Source of the DNA: Siphonodentalium dalli | Lineage: Eukaryota; Mollusca; Scaphopoda; Gadilida; Siphonodentaliidae | DNA: 64,000 nucleotides | Assembly: GCA_032622095.1 (NCBI GenBank) | Contig: CP136061.1 | Coordinates: forward strand, 173,729,107-173,793,106 | Direction of reading: 5' to 3' | Shown: positions 11,893 through 22,281 of the stretch, in pieces | Numbering within the stretch: position 1 is the first letter of the stretch | How the letters are laid out: every line of letters starts with the position of its first letter | Notes under the pieces: generated by a model | What the model saw: the letters and a program-made list of their open reading frames with translations, nothing else | Database searches by the model: none | What the model was told of the DNA's origin: nothing | Made by a program: the position numbers and the translations under genes

Positions 11893-13475
11893 AGCTCACC
11901 TGAGACGAAGTCTCCGGTGGAGCTATAGTCATCACTACTCGTCCGTCGTCCGTCCATCCGTCCGTCCGTCCATCTGTCAACAATTCTTTGAACATCTTCT
12001 TCTGAAGTTCCATTGGACCGAATTGGTTCATATTTGGTGTGGATGTTCCCTAGGTGACTCTCATTCAAATTTGTTCAAATGAGGTCACTGGGTCAAATAG
12101 TTGCGAAACCAGGGCCATAACTCTATTCCTCCATAGTAATTCTTACAACAACTTCTTGTCCATAACCGTTTAGCTAATATTTGGTATGGAGGGTCCTTGG
12201 GTGACTCAGTGGTGTTCAGATTTGTTCAAATGAGGTCACCCGGTCAATTCGTTGAGAAACCAGGGCCATAACTCATAGTAATTCTTACAATGACTTTTTC
12301 TAAAAAAATATTGGGCCGATTTAGCTTATATGTGGTACTGATGGACCTTGGGTGACTGGGAATCAGATTTGTTCAAATTGGGTCACTGGGTCAAATAGGG
12401 GCAGAGCCAGGGACATAACTCTAAAAACAAAAAAATTACATTTTTGCATTTTGATCATATTTGGTGTGGATGTTCCCTAGGTGACTGTCATTCAGATTTG
12501 TTCAAATGAGGTCAGTGTGTCAAATAGTTGCGAAACCAGGGCCATAACTCTATTCCTCCATAGTAATTCTTACAACAACTTCTTGTCCATAACCGTTTAG
12601 CTAATATTTGGTATGGAGGGTCCTCGGGTGACTCAGTGGTGTTCAGATTTGTTCAAATGAGGTCACCCGGTCAATTCGTTGAGAAACCAGGGCCATAACT
12701 AATAGTAATTCTTACAATGACTTTTTCTAAAAAAATATTGGGCCGATTTAGCTTATATGTGGTACTGATGGACCTTGGGTGACTGGGAATCAGATTTGTT
12801 CAAATTGGGTCACTAGGTCAAATAGGGGCAGAGCCAGGGACATAACTCTAAAAACAAAAAAATTACATTTTGGCATTTTGATCATATTTGGTGTGGATGT
12901 TCCCTAGGTGACTGTCATTCAGATTTGTTCAAATGAGGTCAGTGTATCAAATAGTTGCGAAACCAGGGCCATGACTATATTCCTCCTTGGTAATTCTTAT
13001 AACGACTTCTTGTCTAGAACCATTATGCCGGTTTAGTTTATATTTGGTATGGGGGGTCATTGAATGACTGGGGTTCAGATTTGTTCAAATGGGGTCACTG
13101 GGTCAAATAGGGGTGGAGCCAGGGCCATAATTCCAAAAACAATAATAAAAAATTCAGGAACTCCTTGATCAATTTAACATACAAAAAAAAAATCACCCTC
13201 CCCCACATGACCCAGAACCCCACCCTACCCCCAACCAACAGCATTCCACCCTATCTCATCTCCTAACTCACAGGATCTCTCCCACCAGCAGATTAAGTCA
13301 ATTGTATTAGCTACAGACAGAGAGAGAGAGAGAGTTAATATAAATACACACAGTCATCAATTGAGATGTTTATCAGGCTGACAGGTGTGAACTAATGCTT
13401 AGCTAGCACTCATGCCAGTGTTTGTTATTAAAATAAAATAAAAACAAATTATTGGTCTCTAACCTGAATTTTGTG

Positions 13476-13735
13476 TGTCTGGCATTTGCAGAATGAGGTC
13501 CCCAGAGGGTGAATTTAGTTATGCTACCATGCACAGCAGTCTAGCATCCCCAAATACACTAGCCTTAGGCCTCATCTTCTGGGAAGTATATAGGCACTTA
13601 AATTGACATTTTTACTTACTTTTTCCCTTCTGTTTAGTTTCTATATCCCCTAATTTGTGAATATAAAATGCATAATTGAGGTGCCCAATGGGTGCACATC
13701 ACCAACTTTAACTGGAGAATCTTGATATGTTTATA
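13476..13735 (+). mobile_element. Hairpin-ended MITE copy M1, partial
   Basis: It begins 'tgtgtctggcatttgcagaa' and 'ccccagagggtgaatttag', then the internal 'ggcctcatcttctgggaagta' segment. The right-hand hairpin is missing or decayed. Confidence 0.65.
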
Positions 13736-13799
13736 AACATTCCTTGCAGATCTGCTAGAAGTCATTAATTCCCAATCTATCATGTATTGTTCATATCAG

Positions 13800-14775
13800 G
13801 ACTAATGTCATTTGCAGAATGAGGCTCCCAGAGGGTGAATTTAGTGATGCTATCCCACACAGCAGGCCTGGCATTCTCAGAAATCTAGGAGAGCTAAAAA
13901 TCGCCCTCCTGAAAAGGTCTAGCAGGGCTATTATTTGTGCCGAGCACAGGAGGGCGAAAATGTTTGCCAAATGATTAAATCAGACATAGTAAATATTCAA
14001 GTTCTAACAATGCCTCAATGATGCCTAACATTATATAGCACTGTCCAGTTGCGTGGGAGGCATGACGCAATACTTCAAAGTGACATAACTCTGAACGGTG
14101 TGTCTATTTCACAGAGGCACGTGCTTCCGGTGGAAATGTTGCTACAACGTAATCAATATCGCTTGTACATTTCGCCAGGGACAGTCGGAATGCGGCTTAT
14201 AGATCAAAGGTCCCATACCGACATCGTTTAACACTTCGTTGCCGACTCTGTTAGTACATAGATCATTACTTACACCCGGGTCCTGGAGAGCGATGTTTTG
14301 CCGTTTGGGAGGGCGTTATTTCGTCCGCCTGGATTATTTTTAGGCGGGCGGTAGGCGAGCGATTTTATAGCTCGCCTCAGAATGCCAGGCCTGACACAGC
14401 GGCCTAGCATCACCAAATTCACCCTCTGGAGACCTCATTCTGCTTAGGCCTCATCTTCTGGGAAGTATCTATAGTATCAAATTAACATTGTTGTTAGTTA
14501 CATTTCCCTTCTAGGAAGTTTCTATATACCCTAATTTTCAGAAGATAAATTCATAATTAAGGTGCCCAATGGGTGAACATCACCAACTTCAACTGGGGAA
14601 CTTCAATCTTATCCTAGGTCTGCCATAGCAGTTGGGGGCCTTAGCAGAATGAGGTCCCCAGAGGGTGAATTTAGTGATGCTAGCCCGCTGTGCGGGATAG
14701 CGTCACATAAATTCACCCTCTGAGGACCTCATTCTGCAAATGACAGACACATTATCACACTATTTCAAGGCTTGA
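13800..14775 (+). mobile_element. Hairpin-ended MITE copy M2, complete, with a nested hAT-like MITE
   Basis: Each end carries a palindrome of about 93 bp (gcagaatgagg...ccctctgg.gacctcattctgc), itself enclosing 'gctagcccgc'/'gcgggctagc'. The outer flanks are inverted copies ('gtctgtcatttgcag'). The left palindrome is split at 13864-14392 by another element. Without that insert the MITE is about 440 bp and non-coding. Confidence 0.75.
13864..14392. mobile_element. hAT-like MITE nested in M2
   Basis: The 529-bp segment starts AGGCCTGGCATTCT and ends with its reverse complement. It is flanked by 8-bp target duplications, cacacagc (13856-13863) and gacacagc (14393-14400), with one mismatch. Subterminal stretches are rich in 'gcgagc' and 'ggagggcg'. 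8-bp duplications are typical of hAT elements. The interior has no transposase. Confidence 0.78.
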
Positions 14776-14832
14776 TTGTATAATACATTGTGTTGCTTGA
14801 GGCCAGACATGCACAATGTAGGAACAGACATG

Positions 14833-15148
14833 CTTTTAGTGATGCTATCCCACACAGCGGGCTAGCATCACCAAATTTACCATCTGGAGACCTCATTCTG
14901 CTTAGGCCTCATCTTCTGGGAAGTGTCTATAGTATCAAATTTACATTGTTATTAGTTACATTTCCCTTCTAGGAAGTTTCTATATCCCCTAATTTGCAGA
15001 AGATAAAATTCATAATTGAGGTGCCCAATGGGTGAACATCACCAACTTCAACTGGGGAACTTCAATCTTATTCTAGGTCTTCCATAGCAGTTGAGGGCCT
15101 TATCAGAATGAGATCCCCAGAGGGTGAATTTAGTGATGCTAGCCCACG
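14833..15148 (+). mobile_element. Hairpin-ended MITE copy M3, 5'-truncated
   Basis: It starts inside the left palindrome ('ttagtgatgctatcccacac'), runs through the shared interior, and ends at 'gatgctagccca', where family-4 unit sequence ('ggtcaaataggggc') resumes. Confidence 0.65.
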
Positions 15149-15746
15149 GTCAAATAGGGGCCAAGCGAAGGACAGTTTCCCTCTTAATATGCTTCCTTCA
15201 CAAGGACCATCAGGTCTATTTTACTGATATTTATTATATGTATGAAGAGTTCTTGGGTGTCTGGGATTCAAATTTATTCAGATGTGGTCACCAGGTTAAA
15301 TAGGGTGGGAGAATTACTATAGAGACATATACCTTAAAATGTCTTCTCAAGAGAGTTTGGACTATTTAGCTTACATATAGTATGGAGGAATCAGGAGGAT
15401 CCTTTAGTGACTGAGATTCAGATTTGTTAAAATGAGGTCAACCTGACAAGAAATGGCAGGCTATGGGGAGTTAACACTTTTGTGTCTAATAAAATCATTG
15501 AAATACCAAATTCATTAAAACATCTACCTTCGAACCACCTGACTGATTGGTCTGACATACATGTATTGTGTTTTGGGTCCATGGATAATTGGGCTTCAAA
15601 CATTTCTAAATGGTTTTAGAAAAAAGGCGCTTGTGAGATTGGAAATTTCCAACAATTGAGAAAGTTTGAGGTGTCGGTTGTGAAATTCCAACCTAAGACT
15701 TGGGAGTCTGGAGCCCGGTCAGGAGGGGACTTGTTGAGCTGGAGGG

Positions 15747-15768
15747 GGGGGGGGGGGGGGGGGGGGGG
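15747..15768 (+). repeat. Poly-G tract of about 22
   Basis: A homopolymer run lies inside the family-4 element. Similar runs occur at about 16607-16621 (G), 18187-18209 (C), 44341-44352 (G) and 49388-49410 (C). Length in an assembly is unreliable. Confidence 0.8.
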
Positions 15769-15970
15769 TGATCAGTAGTGTACAGTTGGCAATTTCAAGG
15801 TGGATTTTGACCAATCTACATACTTGAAATCTCTCTAGCCACATATCCTGTTTAAATCTACTTCTTTTAAAGTGATTATGAAAAGTGCTGACTGTTTTGG
15901 TCTCCAGAGTCCCAGTCTTATCAGTCTTTGCAGTCTGGTGAGCGACCCCACAGTCATTGACTGTCTTGTT

Positions 15971-16442
15971 CTTATGTTCATGGATAAATGATTTTCATAA
16001 ATTTTGATATCATTACACTTGAGATTACTGAGCTCGTAGTATCTGAGAAAACCAGCAAATCCCAATAAAATCATGCATAAGTCCCTAATTATTGCCAAAT
16101 CTTGTTCCCTTGGGTATAATGCACATAACTGTTTTAACATTTCTGCTGTAACTGGCTGTTTCTTGTTCACTGCTTTCTTGGCTGTTCGTTTAGCAGAATC
16201 AAGAATCATTTTTACGAAAGTGCTAGATGTAGGATCATCTAATCCATTTAAGTCATGTGCCCACTTGATGGCATTATGAGATGTGCTTATTGACGATGAC
16301 TACACACCAGAATCCATAGCATCCGAAATGAACATCGCCACATGAATGGAATGAGCTGGCAAATAGCTGAATCCTTTTCGAATACAATATGCTCTCCATT
16401 TAGAAAAGGCACTGAAGTAGGTCCTGTTGGTTGCATCACTTC
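15971..16442 (-). pseudogene. DIRS-like tyrosine recombinase, N-terminal half
   Basis: The minus-strand frame reads TYFSAFSKWRAYCIRKGFS, then IHVAMFISDAMDSGV, an in-frame TAG, then SHNAIKWAHDLNGL and an uninterrupted stretch with MILLGFAGFLRYYELSNL. The first half matches a SAM-like core-binding domain, and GFLRYYEL carries the first catalytic arginine of tyrosine recombinases. The frame stops at ...NHLSMNI at the edge of the 4.08 kb insertion and resumes with SKTDQ at 11892. The single internal stop and the insertion make it non-functional. Confidence 0.82.
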
Positions 16443-18286
16443 ATGAAGCGATTAAATGCTCGGATAAACGTTGTTCATAGTGACCGTCATCATTCACTCA
16501 GGCCTCTACGAGCTTGTCTCTGATGTTGGTCTTCAGACACAATTCTGAAAAGAATGAATTCCAATGAATATATGGGAGACTTTTAAAATTTCATATGAAT
16601 CAGGGGGGGGGGGGGGGGGGGTCGGAAAAAAGTGACATGACATTAGGCTGAAAAAACTTTTTTCCGGCTCTTGGGTACCCACCACCCCCCTATTTGAAGG
16701 AAAAAATATTTTTTCCAATTTCATGCGGGGTACCCACCCCCTTTTTACCTCCAAATCTGTAATATCACACCATTTAAGCTTGGTCAGTATTACAGTTACC
16801 CTATTTCCATTTCTGGTTCTTCTAAGTCATTCCAACTTTTGTAACAACACGAATCAGGTTCTAAAAAAATACCTGGAAAAACCCAAAATAACACACAGAA
16901 TACATGTGCTGATCAGTAAATTATTGATTGATTCTTCCCCAAATATTGTCTAATGTAGCTCATAATGCTCATTATACATGTAAACAAATATAAAAGCATT
17001 AGTGTACCTTCTTTTCATCACAGAAAGTGTAACTTTGGATGTGTCCCATAGTATCACATGAATTTATGTCAATTATGATTTTTGAAAAAATTATTAGGGC
17101 AACACCACCTGGCAATTAACTCTCCAACAATACAGGTATTCAGCTGAAATCCACTATGTATCACAAAACTAATTTTCATTTCCATGAGCTGAGTTCTTGG
17201 GCTAGGTACTGTGCTCTAAGGCCAGACCCAGGTCAAGAATTCATACAAATACATGTACTGCGTGTAAATAGAAACTTGAAAATAAGACGGTCATATACAG
17301 TCTGCAGAATAAGCTCCAAGGAGGGTGAGTTTTGTGGTGCTACCCAGCAGAGTGGGCTATAGCATTACCAAATTCACCATATGTGACCCTCATATGTAGC
17401 TAGTTCTCCATGGTTGGTCGAGACCAAAATAGAATGAGGTCGTTAGAGGTTGAATTTGTTGATGCTATGCCGGGTAGTATCGCCAAATTCGCCCTCTGCA
17501 GACTTCGATCATTTTGCTGATGACCAGCACATTATTTTTAGACTTGCATATTATATTAAGTTATATTATATTTTCTTTCCCTTCTTTTCACTCATCTGTT
17601 CTGATTTTGTTTATTCCACTTTGCAGCCTTCTCCATATCTACACATTCAAGGTCTATGTATGCTCGCCCAATCTTTTATCTGGGTCCCAGTGGGTCCCAC
17701 CATATCAAGATTATTATCTCAGTTATATGCGTTGTTGCAGTCTACAGTCCCATGCCAAGTTCCGATACAATTTTGACTGAGTCATCTGGTCTGATCAGGT
17801 ATTAATGAGATAAATGAATAGCTTTTTTCATTTTATTTATATTAAAGTTTATTCATGTGCTACATAACTGTCAATTTTCATCTGGAACCAGTAGCATTGG
17901 TACATGGCAATGTGATCGGATGTAAAAGGCGAATTCCTGAGAGTTGGTTCGTAATCTGGATTTCTGAGAAGCATCATGCCCATATCCACACTAACTACCC
18001 CCCTAAGCACTGCCCTAAGTGTCATACACACCTTAACAATGATGCTGAACACTTTGAGGCATTTATATTGAAGAAATGTTGTAAGAGGAAAAAATTGCGA
18101 CCACTCAGGAAAAAAGTAACTTTTTCGCAGCTGAACCACCCACACCCACCCACCCCGGCCTAGTGTATGGAAAAAAGTGGATGACCCCCCCCCCCCCCCC
18201 CCCCCCCCTGTGTGAATCACATATAACTGAATCTTATTTTCAAACCTATAAGTTGTAAGCTTTGCATTTTTCTTTTGAAAATTCCA
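16443..18286. other. Degraded interval between recombinase and RNase H fragments
   Basis: It holds homopolymer G/C tracts with similar flanks (near 16607 and 18187), MITE remnants at 17297-17530 and no convincing ORF. In an intact DIRS element the reverse transcriptase/RNase H and recombinase genes would be close together or overlap, so this interval is probably inserted or decayed sequence. Confidence 0.4.
17297..17530 (+). mobile_element. Hairpin-ended MITE copy M4, diverged
   Basis: Two diverged palindromes are visible: 'gcagaataagctccaaggag...attcaccatatgtgaccc' and 'agaatgaggtcgttagaggt...cgccctctgcagactt'. The interior is much shortened. Confidence 0.5.
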
Positions 18287-18743
18287 TTATTTCCTCTCAA
18301 GCATACACATCGGCAACATTGTGAATTCTTTTATCACTTTGTCGAAACATTTCATTTCATAATTGTAAATCAAAGGCCAATATGGCGCTGAAACCCATTC
18401 GGGAATTACAAGAGTTCCGGCAGCTCTTTCTGCCTTCATTTTCTTAAAGACTCTAATCACCAAACGAGGTGGTGGTACTAACCAATTGTTTTTTTCCGAC
18501 CATGATTGGGAAAAGGCATCTATTGCCTCTCTGCCGGGACTCCACCACCGTCTATTGAATCGTTTACATTTTGCGTTATAAGCCGACGCGAAGCGATCTA
18601 TTGTATGTGATCCCCACAATTTGTCAAAAAATAGGAACAAGTCCATGGAAATTCCACAATCATCAGAACCTCCTATTCTACTAAGCCGATCCGCTTTAAC
18701 ATTCTGACACCTAGGTATCCAAATTGTGTCAAAATTTACATTT
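18287..18743 (-). pseudogene. DIRS-like RT/RNase H polyprotein, C-terminal fragment
   Basis: The minus-strand frame is open from 18743 to the stop at 18287. It reads WIPRCQNVKADRLSR, then DDCGISMDLFLFFDKLWG, TIDRFASAYNAKCKRFN, FSQSWSEKNNWLVPPP and TLVIPEWVSAPYWPL. The W(I/V)PR..N..AD.LSR motif marks the end of an RNase H domain, and the rest matches the conserved tail found in DIRS-type and related polyproteins. It would make the DNA copy of the element. The upstream side is cut exactly at the 5' terminus of family-1 element F (18746), so the catalytic RT and RNase H core is missing. The frame itself has no stops. Confidence 0.8.
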
Positions 18744-18745
18744 TT

Positions 18746-21700
18746 AGCTCAACTTTACTTTGTAAAGTTTGAGCTATTGCCATGGCTTTGTCGTCCGTCG
18801 TCCGTGTGTGATTTGTCAACAATACAGGCTACAGGTCGTACCTTTGGTCCGATCATTATGACATTTGACATAGCTGTTGACATCAACATTTAGACGGGCA
18901 CGATTCATTTTGGGCTCATTCGGAAAAAAAACATGGCCGCCAGTGGCCATCTTGGATTTCAATATTCAATCCATTAGCACAGGCTACAGGTCGTACTGTT
19001 CGTCTGATCATCATGAAATTTGTCTTGGATATTAAAATTGACATGTAGATGGGAACGAGTAATTTTGGGATCATTCGGCCAAAAACATGGCCGCTGGCAG
19101 CCATCTTAGATTTTACTCTTTGCATGACTAAATTCTTTGGCACGGCCTACAGGTCGTAACTTTGGTCGGATCATCATAAAATTTGTCATGGATGTTAACA
19201 ATGACATGTAGATGGGAACGAGTCATTTGGGGTCATTCGGACAAAAAACATGGCCGCCAGCGGCCATCTTGGATTTCAAAATCCAATCCATTAGCACGGG
19301 CTACAGGTCGTACCTTTGGTCTGATCATCATAAAATTTGTCACGGATGTTAACATTGACATGTAGATGGGAACGAGTAATTTTGGGGTCATTCGGCCAAA
19401 AAACATGGCCGCCGGCAGCCATCTTAGATTTACTCTTTGCATGACTAAATTCTTTGGCACGGCCTACAGGTCATACCTTTGGACGGATCCTCATAAAATG
19501 TGTCATGGATGTTAACAATGACATGTAGATGGGAACGAGTCATTTGGGGTCATTCGGCCAAAAATCATGGCCGCTGGCAGCCATCTTGGATTTTACTCTT
19601 TGCTTGACTAAATCCTGTAGCACGGGCTACAGGTCGTAGTTTAGTTCGATCATCATAAAATTTGTCATGGATGTTAATAATGACATGTCGATGGGAACGA
19701 GTCATTTTGGGGTCATTCGGCCATCTTTGATTTCAAAGTTCAATGCATTAGCACGGGCTGCAGGTCGTACTGTTCGTCTGCTCATCATGAAATTTGTCAT
19801 GGATGTTAATATTGACATGTAGATGGGAACGATTAATTTTGGGGTCATTCGGCGAAAAAACATGGCCACCAGCAGCCATCTTGGATTTTACTCTTTGTAT
19901 GACTAGATCCTTTAGCACGGGCTACAGGTCGTACCTTTAGTCTGATCATCATGAAATGTGTCATGGATGTTAACAATGACATGTAGATGCGAACGAGGCA
20001 TTTTGAGGTCCTTCGGCAAAAAAAACCTGGCCGCCAGCAGCCTTCTTGGATTTTACTCTTTGTATTACTAAATCCTTTAGCACGGGCTACAGGTCGTACC
20101 TTTAGTTTGATCATCATAAAATTTGTCATGGATGTTAATAATGACATGTAGATGGGAACGAGTCATTTTGGGGTCATTCGGCCAAAAAACATGGCTGCCA
20201 GCAGCCATCTTGGATTTTACTCTGTGTATGACTAAATCCTTTACTGCTCATTTTTAGCTCAACTTTACTTTGTAAAGTTTGAGCTATTGCCATGGCTTGG
20301 TATCCGTCGTCTGTGTGTGTGTGCGTGTGTGATTCGTCAACAATTTCCTTTAGCACGGGCTACAGTTCGTTCCTTTGGTCCGATTATTATGAAATTTGTC
20401 ATGGATGTTGTCATTGACATGTAGATGGGAACGAGTCATTTTGGGATCATTCGAAAAAAAAACATGGCCGCCATCAGCCATCTTGGATTTCAAAATTCAA
20501 TCCATTAGCACGAGCTACAGGCTGTACTATTCGTCTTATTGTCATGAAATTTGTCATGGATGTTAATATTGACATGCAGATGGGAACGAGTTTTTTTGGG
20601 GTCATTTGGCCAAAAAACATGGCCACCGGCAGCCATCTTAGATTTTACTCTTTGCATGACTAAATCCTTTTGACAGGGCTTCAGGTCGTACCTTTGGTCG
20701 GATCATCATAAAATTTGTCATGGATGTTAACAATGACATGTAGATTGGAACAAGTCATTTTTGGGTCATTCGGGCAAAAAACATGGCCACCAGCAGCCAT
20801 CTTGGATTTTACTCTTTGTATGACTAAATCCTTTAGCACGGACTACAGGTCGTACCTCGAGTCTGATCATCATGAAATTTTTCATGGCTTTTGAAATTGG
20901 AATATAGATGGGAACGAGTCATTTTGGGGTAATTAGGACAAAAAAACATGGCCGCCAGCGGCCATCTTTGATTTCAAAATTTAATCCATTAGCACGGGCC
21001 ACTGGTCGTACTCTTCGCCTGATCATCATGAAATGTGTCATGGATGTTAATATTGACATGTAGATGGGAACGAGTAATTTTGGGGTCATTCGGCCAAAAA
21101 ACATGGCCACCAGCAGCCATCTTGGATTTTACTCTTTGTATGACTAAATTCTTTAGCATGGGCTACAGGTCGTACCTTTAGTCTGATCATCATGAAATTT
21201 GTCATGGATGTTATTTTTTGACATGTAGATGGGAACGATTAATTTTGGGATCATTCAGCCAAAAAATATGACTGCAGCAGCCATTTTGGATTTTACTCTT
21301 TGTATGACTAAATCCTGTAGCACGGGCTACAGGTCGTACTGTTCGTCTGATCATCATAAAATTTGTCATGGATGTTAACAATGACATCTAAATATGAACT
21401 AGTCATTCCGAAAAAAAACATGACCGCCAGTGGCCATCTTAGATTTCAAAATTCAATCCATTAGCACGGGCTACAGGCCGTACTGTTCGTCTGATCGTCA
21501 TGAAATTTGTCATGGATGTTAATATTGACATGTAGATGGGAACGAGTAATTTTGGGGCCATTCGGCCAAAAAACATGGCCGTCAGCAGCCATCTTGGATT
21601 TTATTCTTTGTATGACTAAATCCTTTAGCACGGGCTACAGGTCGTACCTTTAGTCTAATAATCATGAAATTTGTCATGGCTGTTGAAATTGGAATGTAGA

Positions 21701-22214
21701 TGGGAACGAGTCATTTTGGGGTCATTCGGACAAAAAACATGGCCGTCAGTGGCCATCTTTGTTTTCAAAATTCAATCCATTAGCACGGGCTACAGGTCGT
21801 ACTGTTCATCTGATCATCATGACATTTGTCGTGGGTGTTAATATTGACTTGTAGATAGGAACGAGTAATTTTGGGGTCATTCGGCCAAAAAACTTGGCCG
21901 CTGGCAGCCATCTTAGATTTTACTCTTTGTATGACTAAATCCTTTAGCACGGGCTACAGGTCGTACATGGCTGCATTTTGGATTCTACTCTTTGCATGAC
22001 TAAAGCTATCAAATGTTTTTGAATTGTTGGAAAACATAGCCGCCAGCAACCATCTTAGACTTTACTTTTATATACATGTATATATATATCTCTTCATGTT
22101 GATAAACTAGTATTAGACATTCAACTTTCCACATTCCTAATCACTCCATCGACAGTAAACACATTAAATTATTCCCTTCCCAAGTTGAGCTACAGTGTCA
22201 TTGACACTTTCATT
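18746..22214 (+). mobile_element. Family-1 element F, compound (two 5' ends), inserted in the RNase H gene
   Basis: A 5' hairpin at 18746 is followed by about nine monomers, then a second 5' hairpin at about 20256 entered through 'cctttactgctcattttt'. More monomers lead to the standard 3' end at 22214. It interrupts the DIRS RNase H frame. The internal junction is identical to the B/C junction near 4640, pointing to one ancestral compound copy. Confidence 0.75.
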
Positions 22215-22281
22215 TATTTGTTCATAGGGTATGTTGAGTGAATTTTAGGGGCCACTTTAAAATTAAAGGCTATGGGTTTTT

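Larger units (their letters stand above)
11893..15970 (+). mobile_element. Family-4 Helentron-like element, complete, inserted in recombinase gene
   Basis: It starts AGCTCACC with a hairpin (GAGAC-gaa-GTCTC, then GGTGGAGCT), followed by a GTCC run at about 11938-11975. Tandem units of ~142 bp follow, grouped in threes: 'catatttggtgtggatgttccc' recurs near 12027, 12454 and 12880, 426 bp apart. The 3' end has GGTGAGC (15937-15943, inverted copy of the start), the hairpin ACAGTCATTGACTGT (15950-15964) and the tail CTTGTT. Three MITE copies sit within its units. Removing this segment leaves the recombinase reading frame of the host element continuous, which fixes both boundaries. It encodes no protein of its own. 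Confidence 0.82.

Noticed and set aside
17849-18220. Glycine-rich ORF on the minus strand
   Set aside because: The glycine run is a translated poly-C tract, and the remainder is not protein-like.
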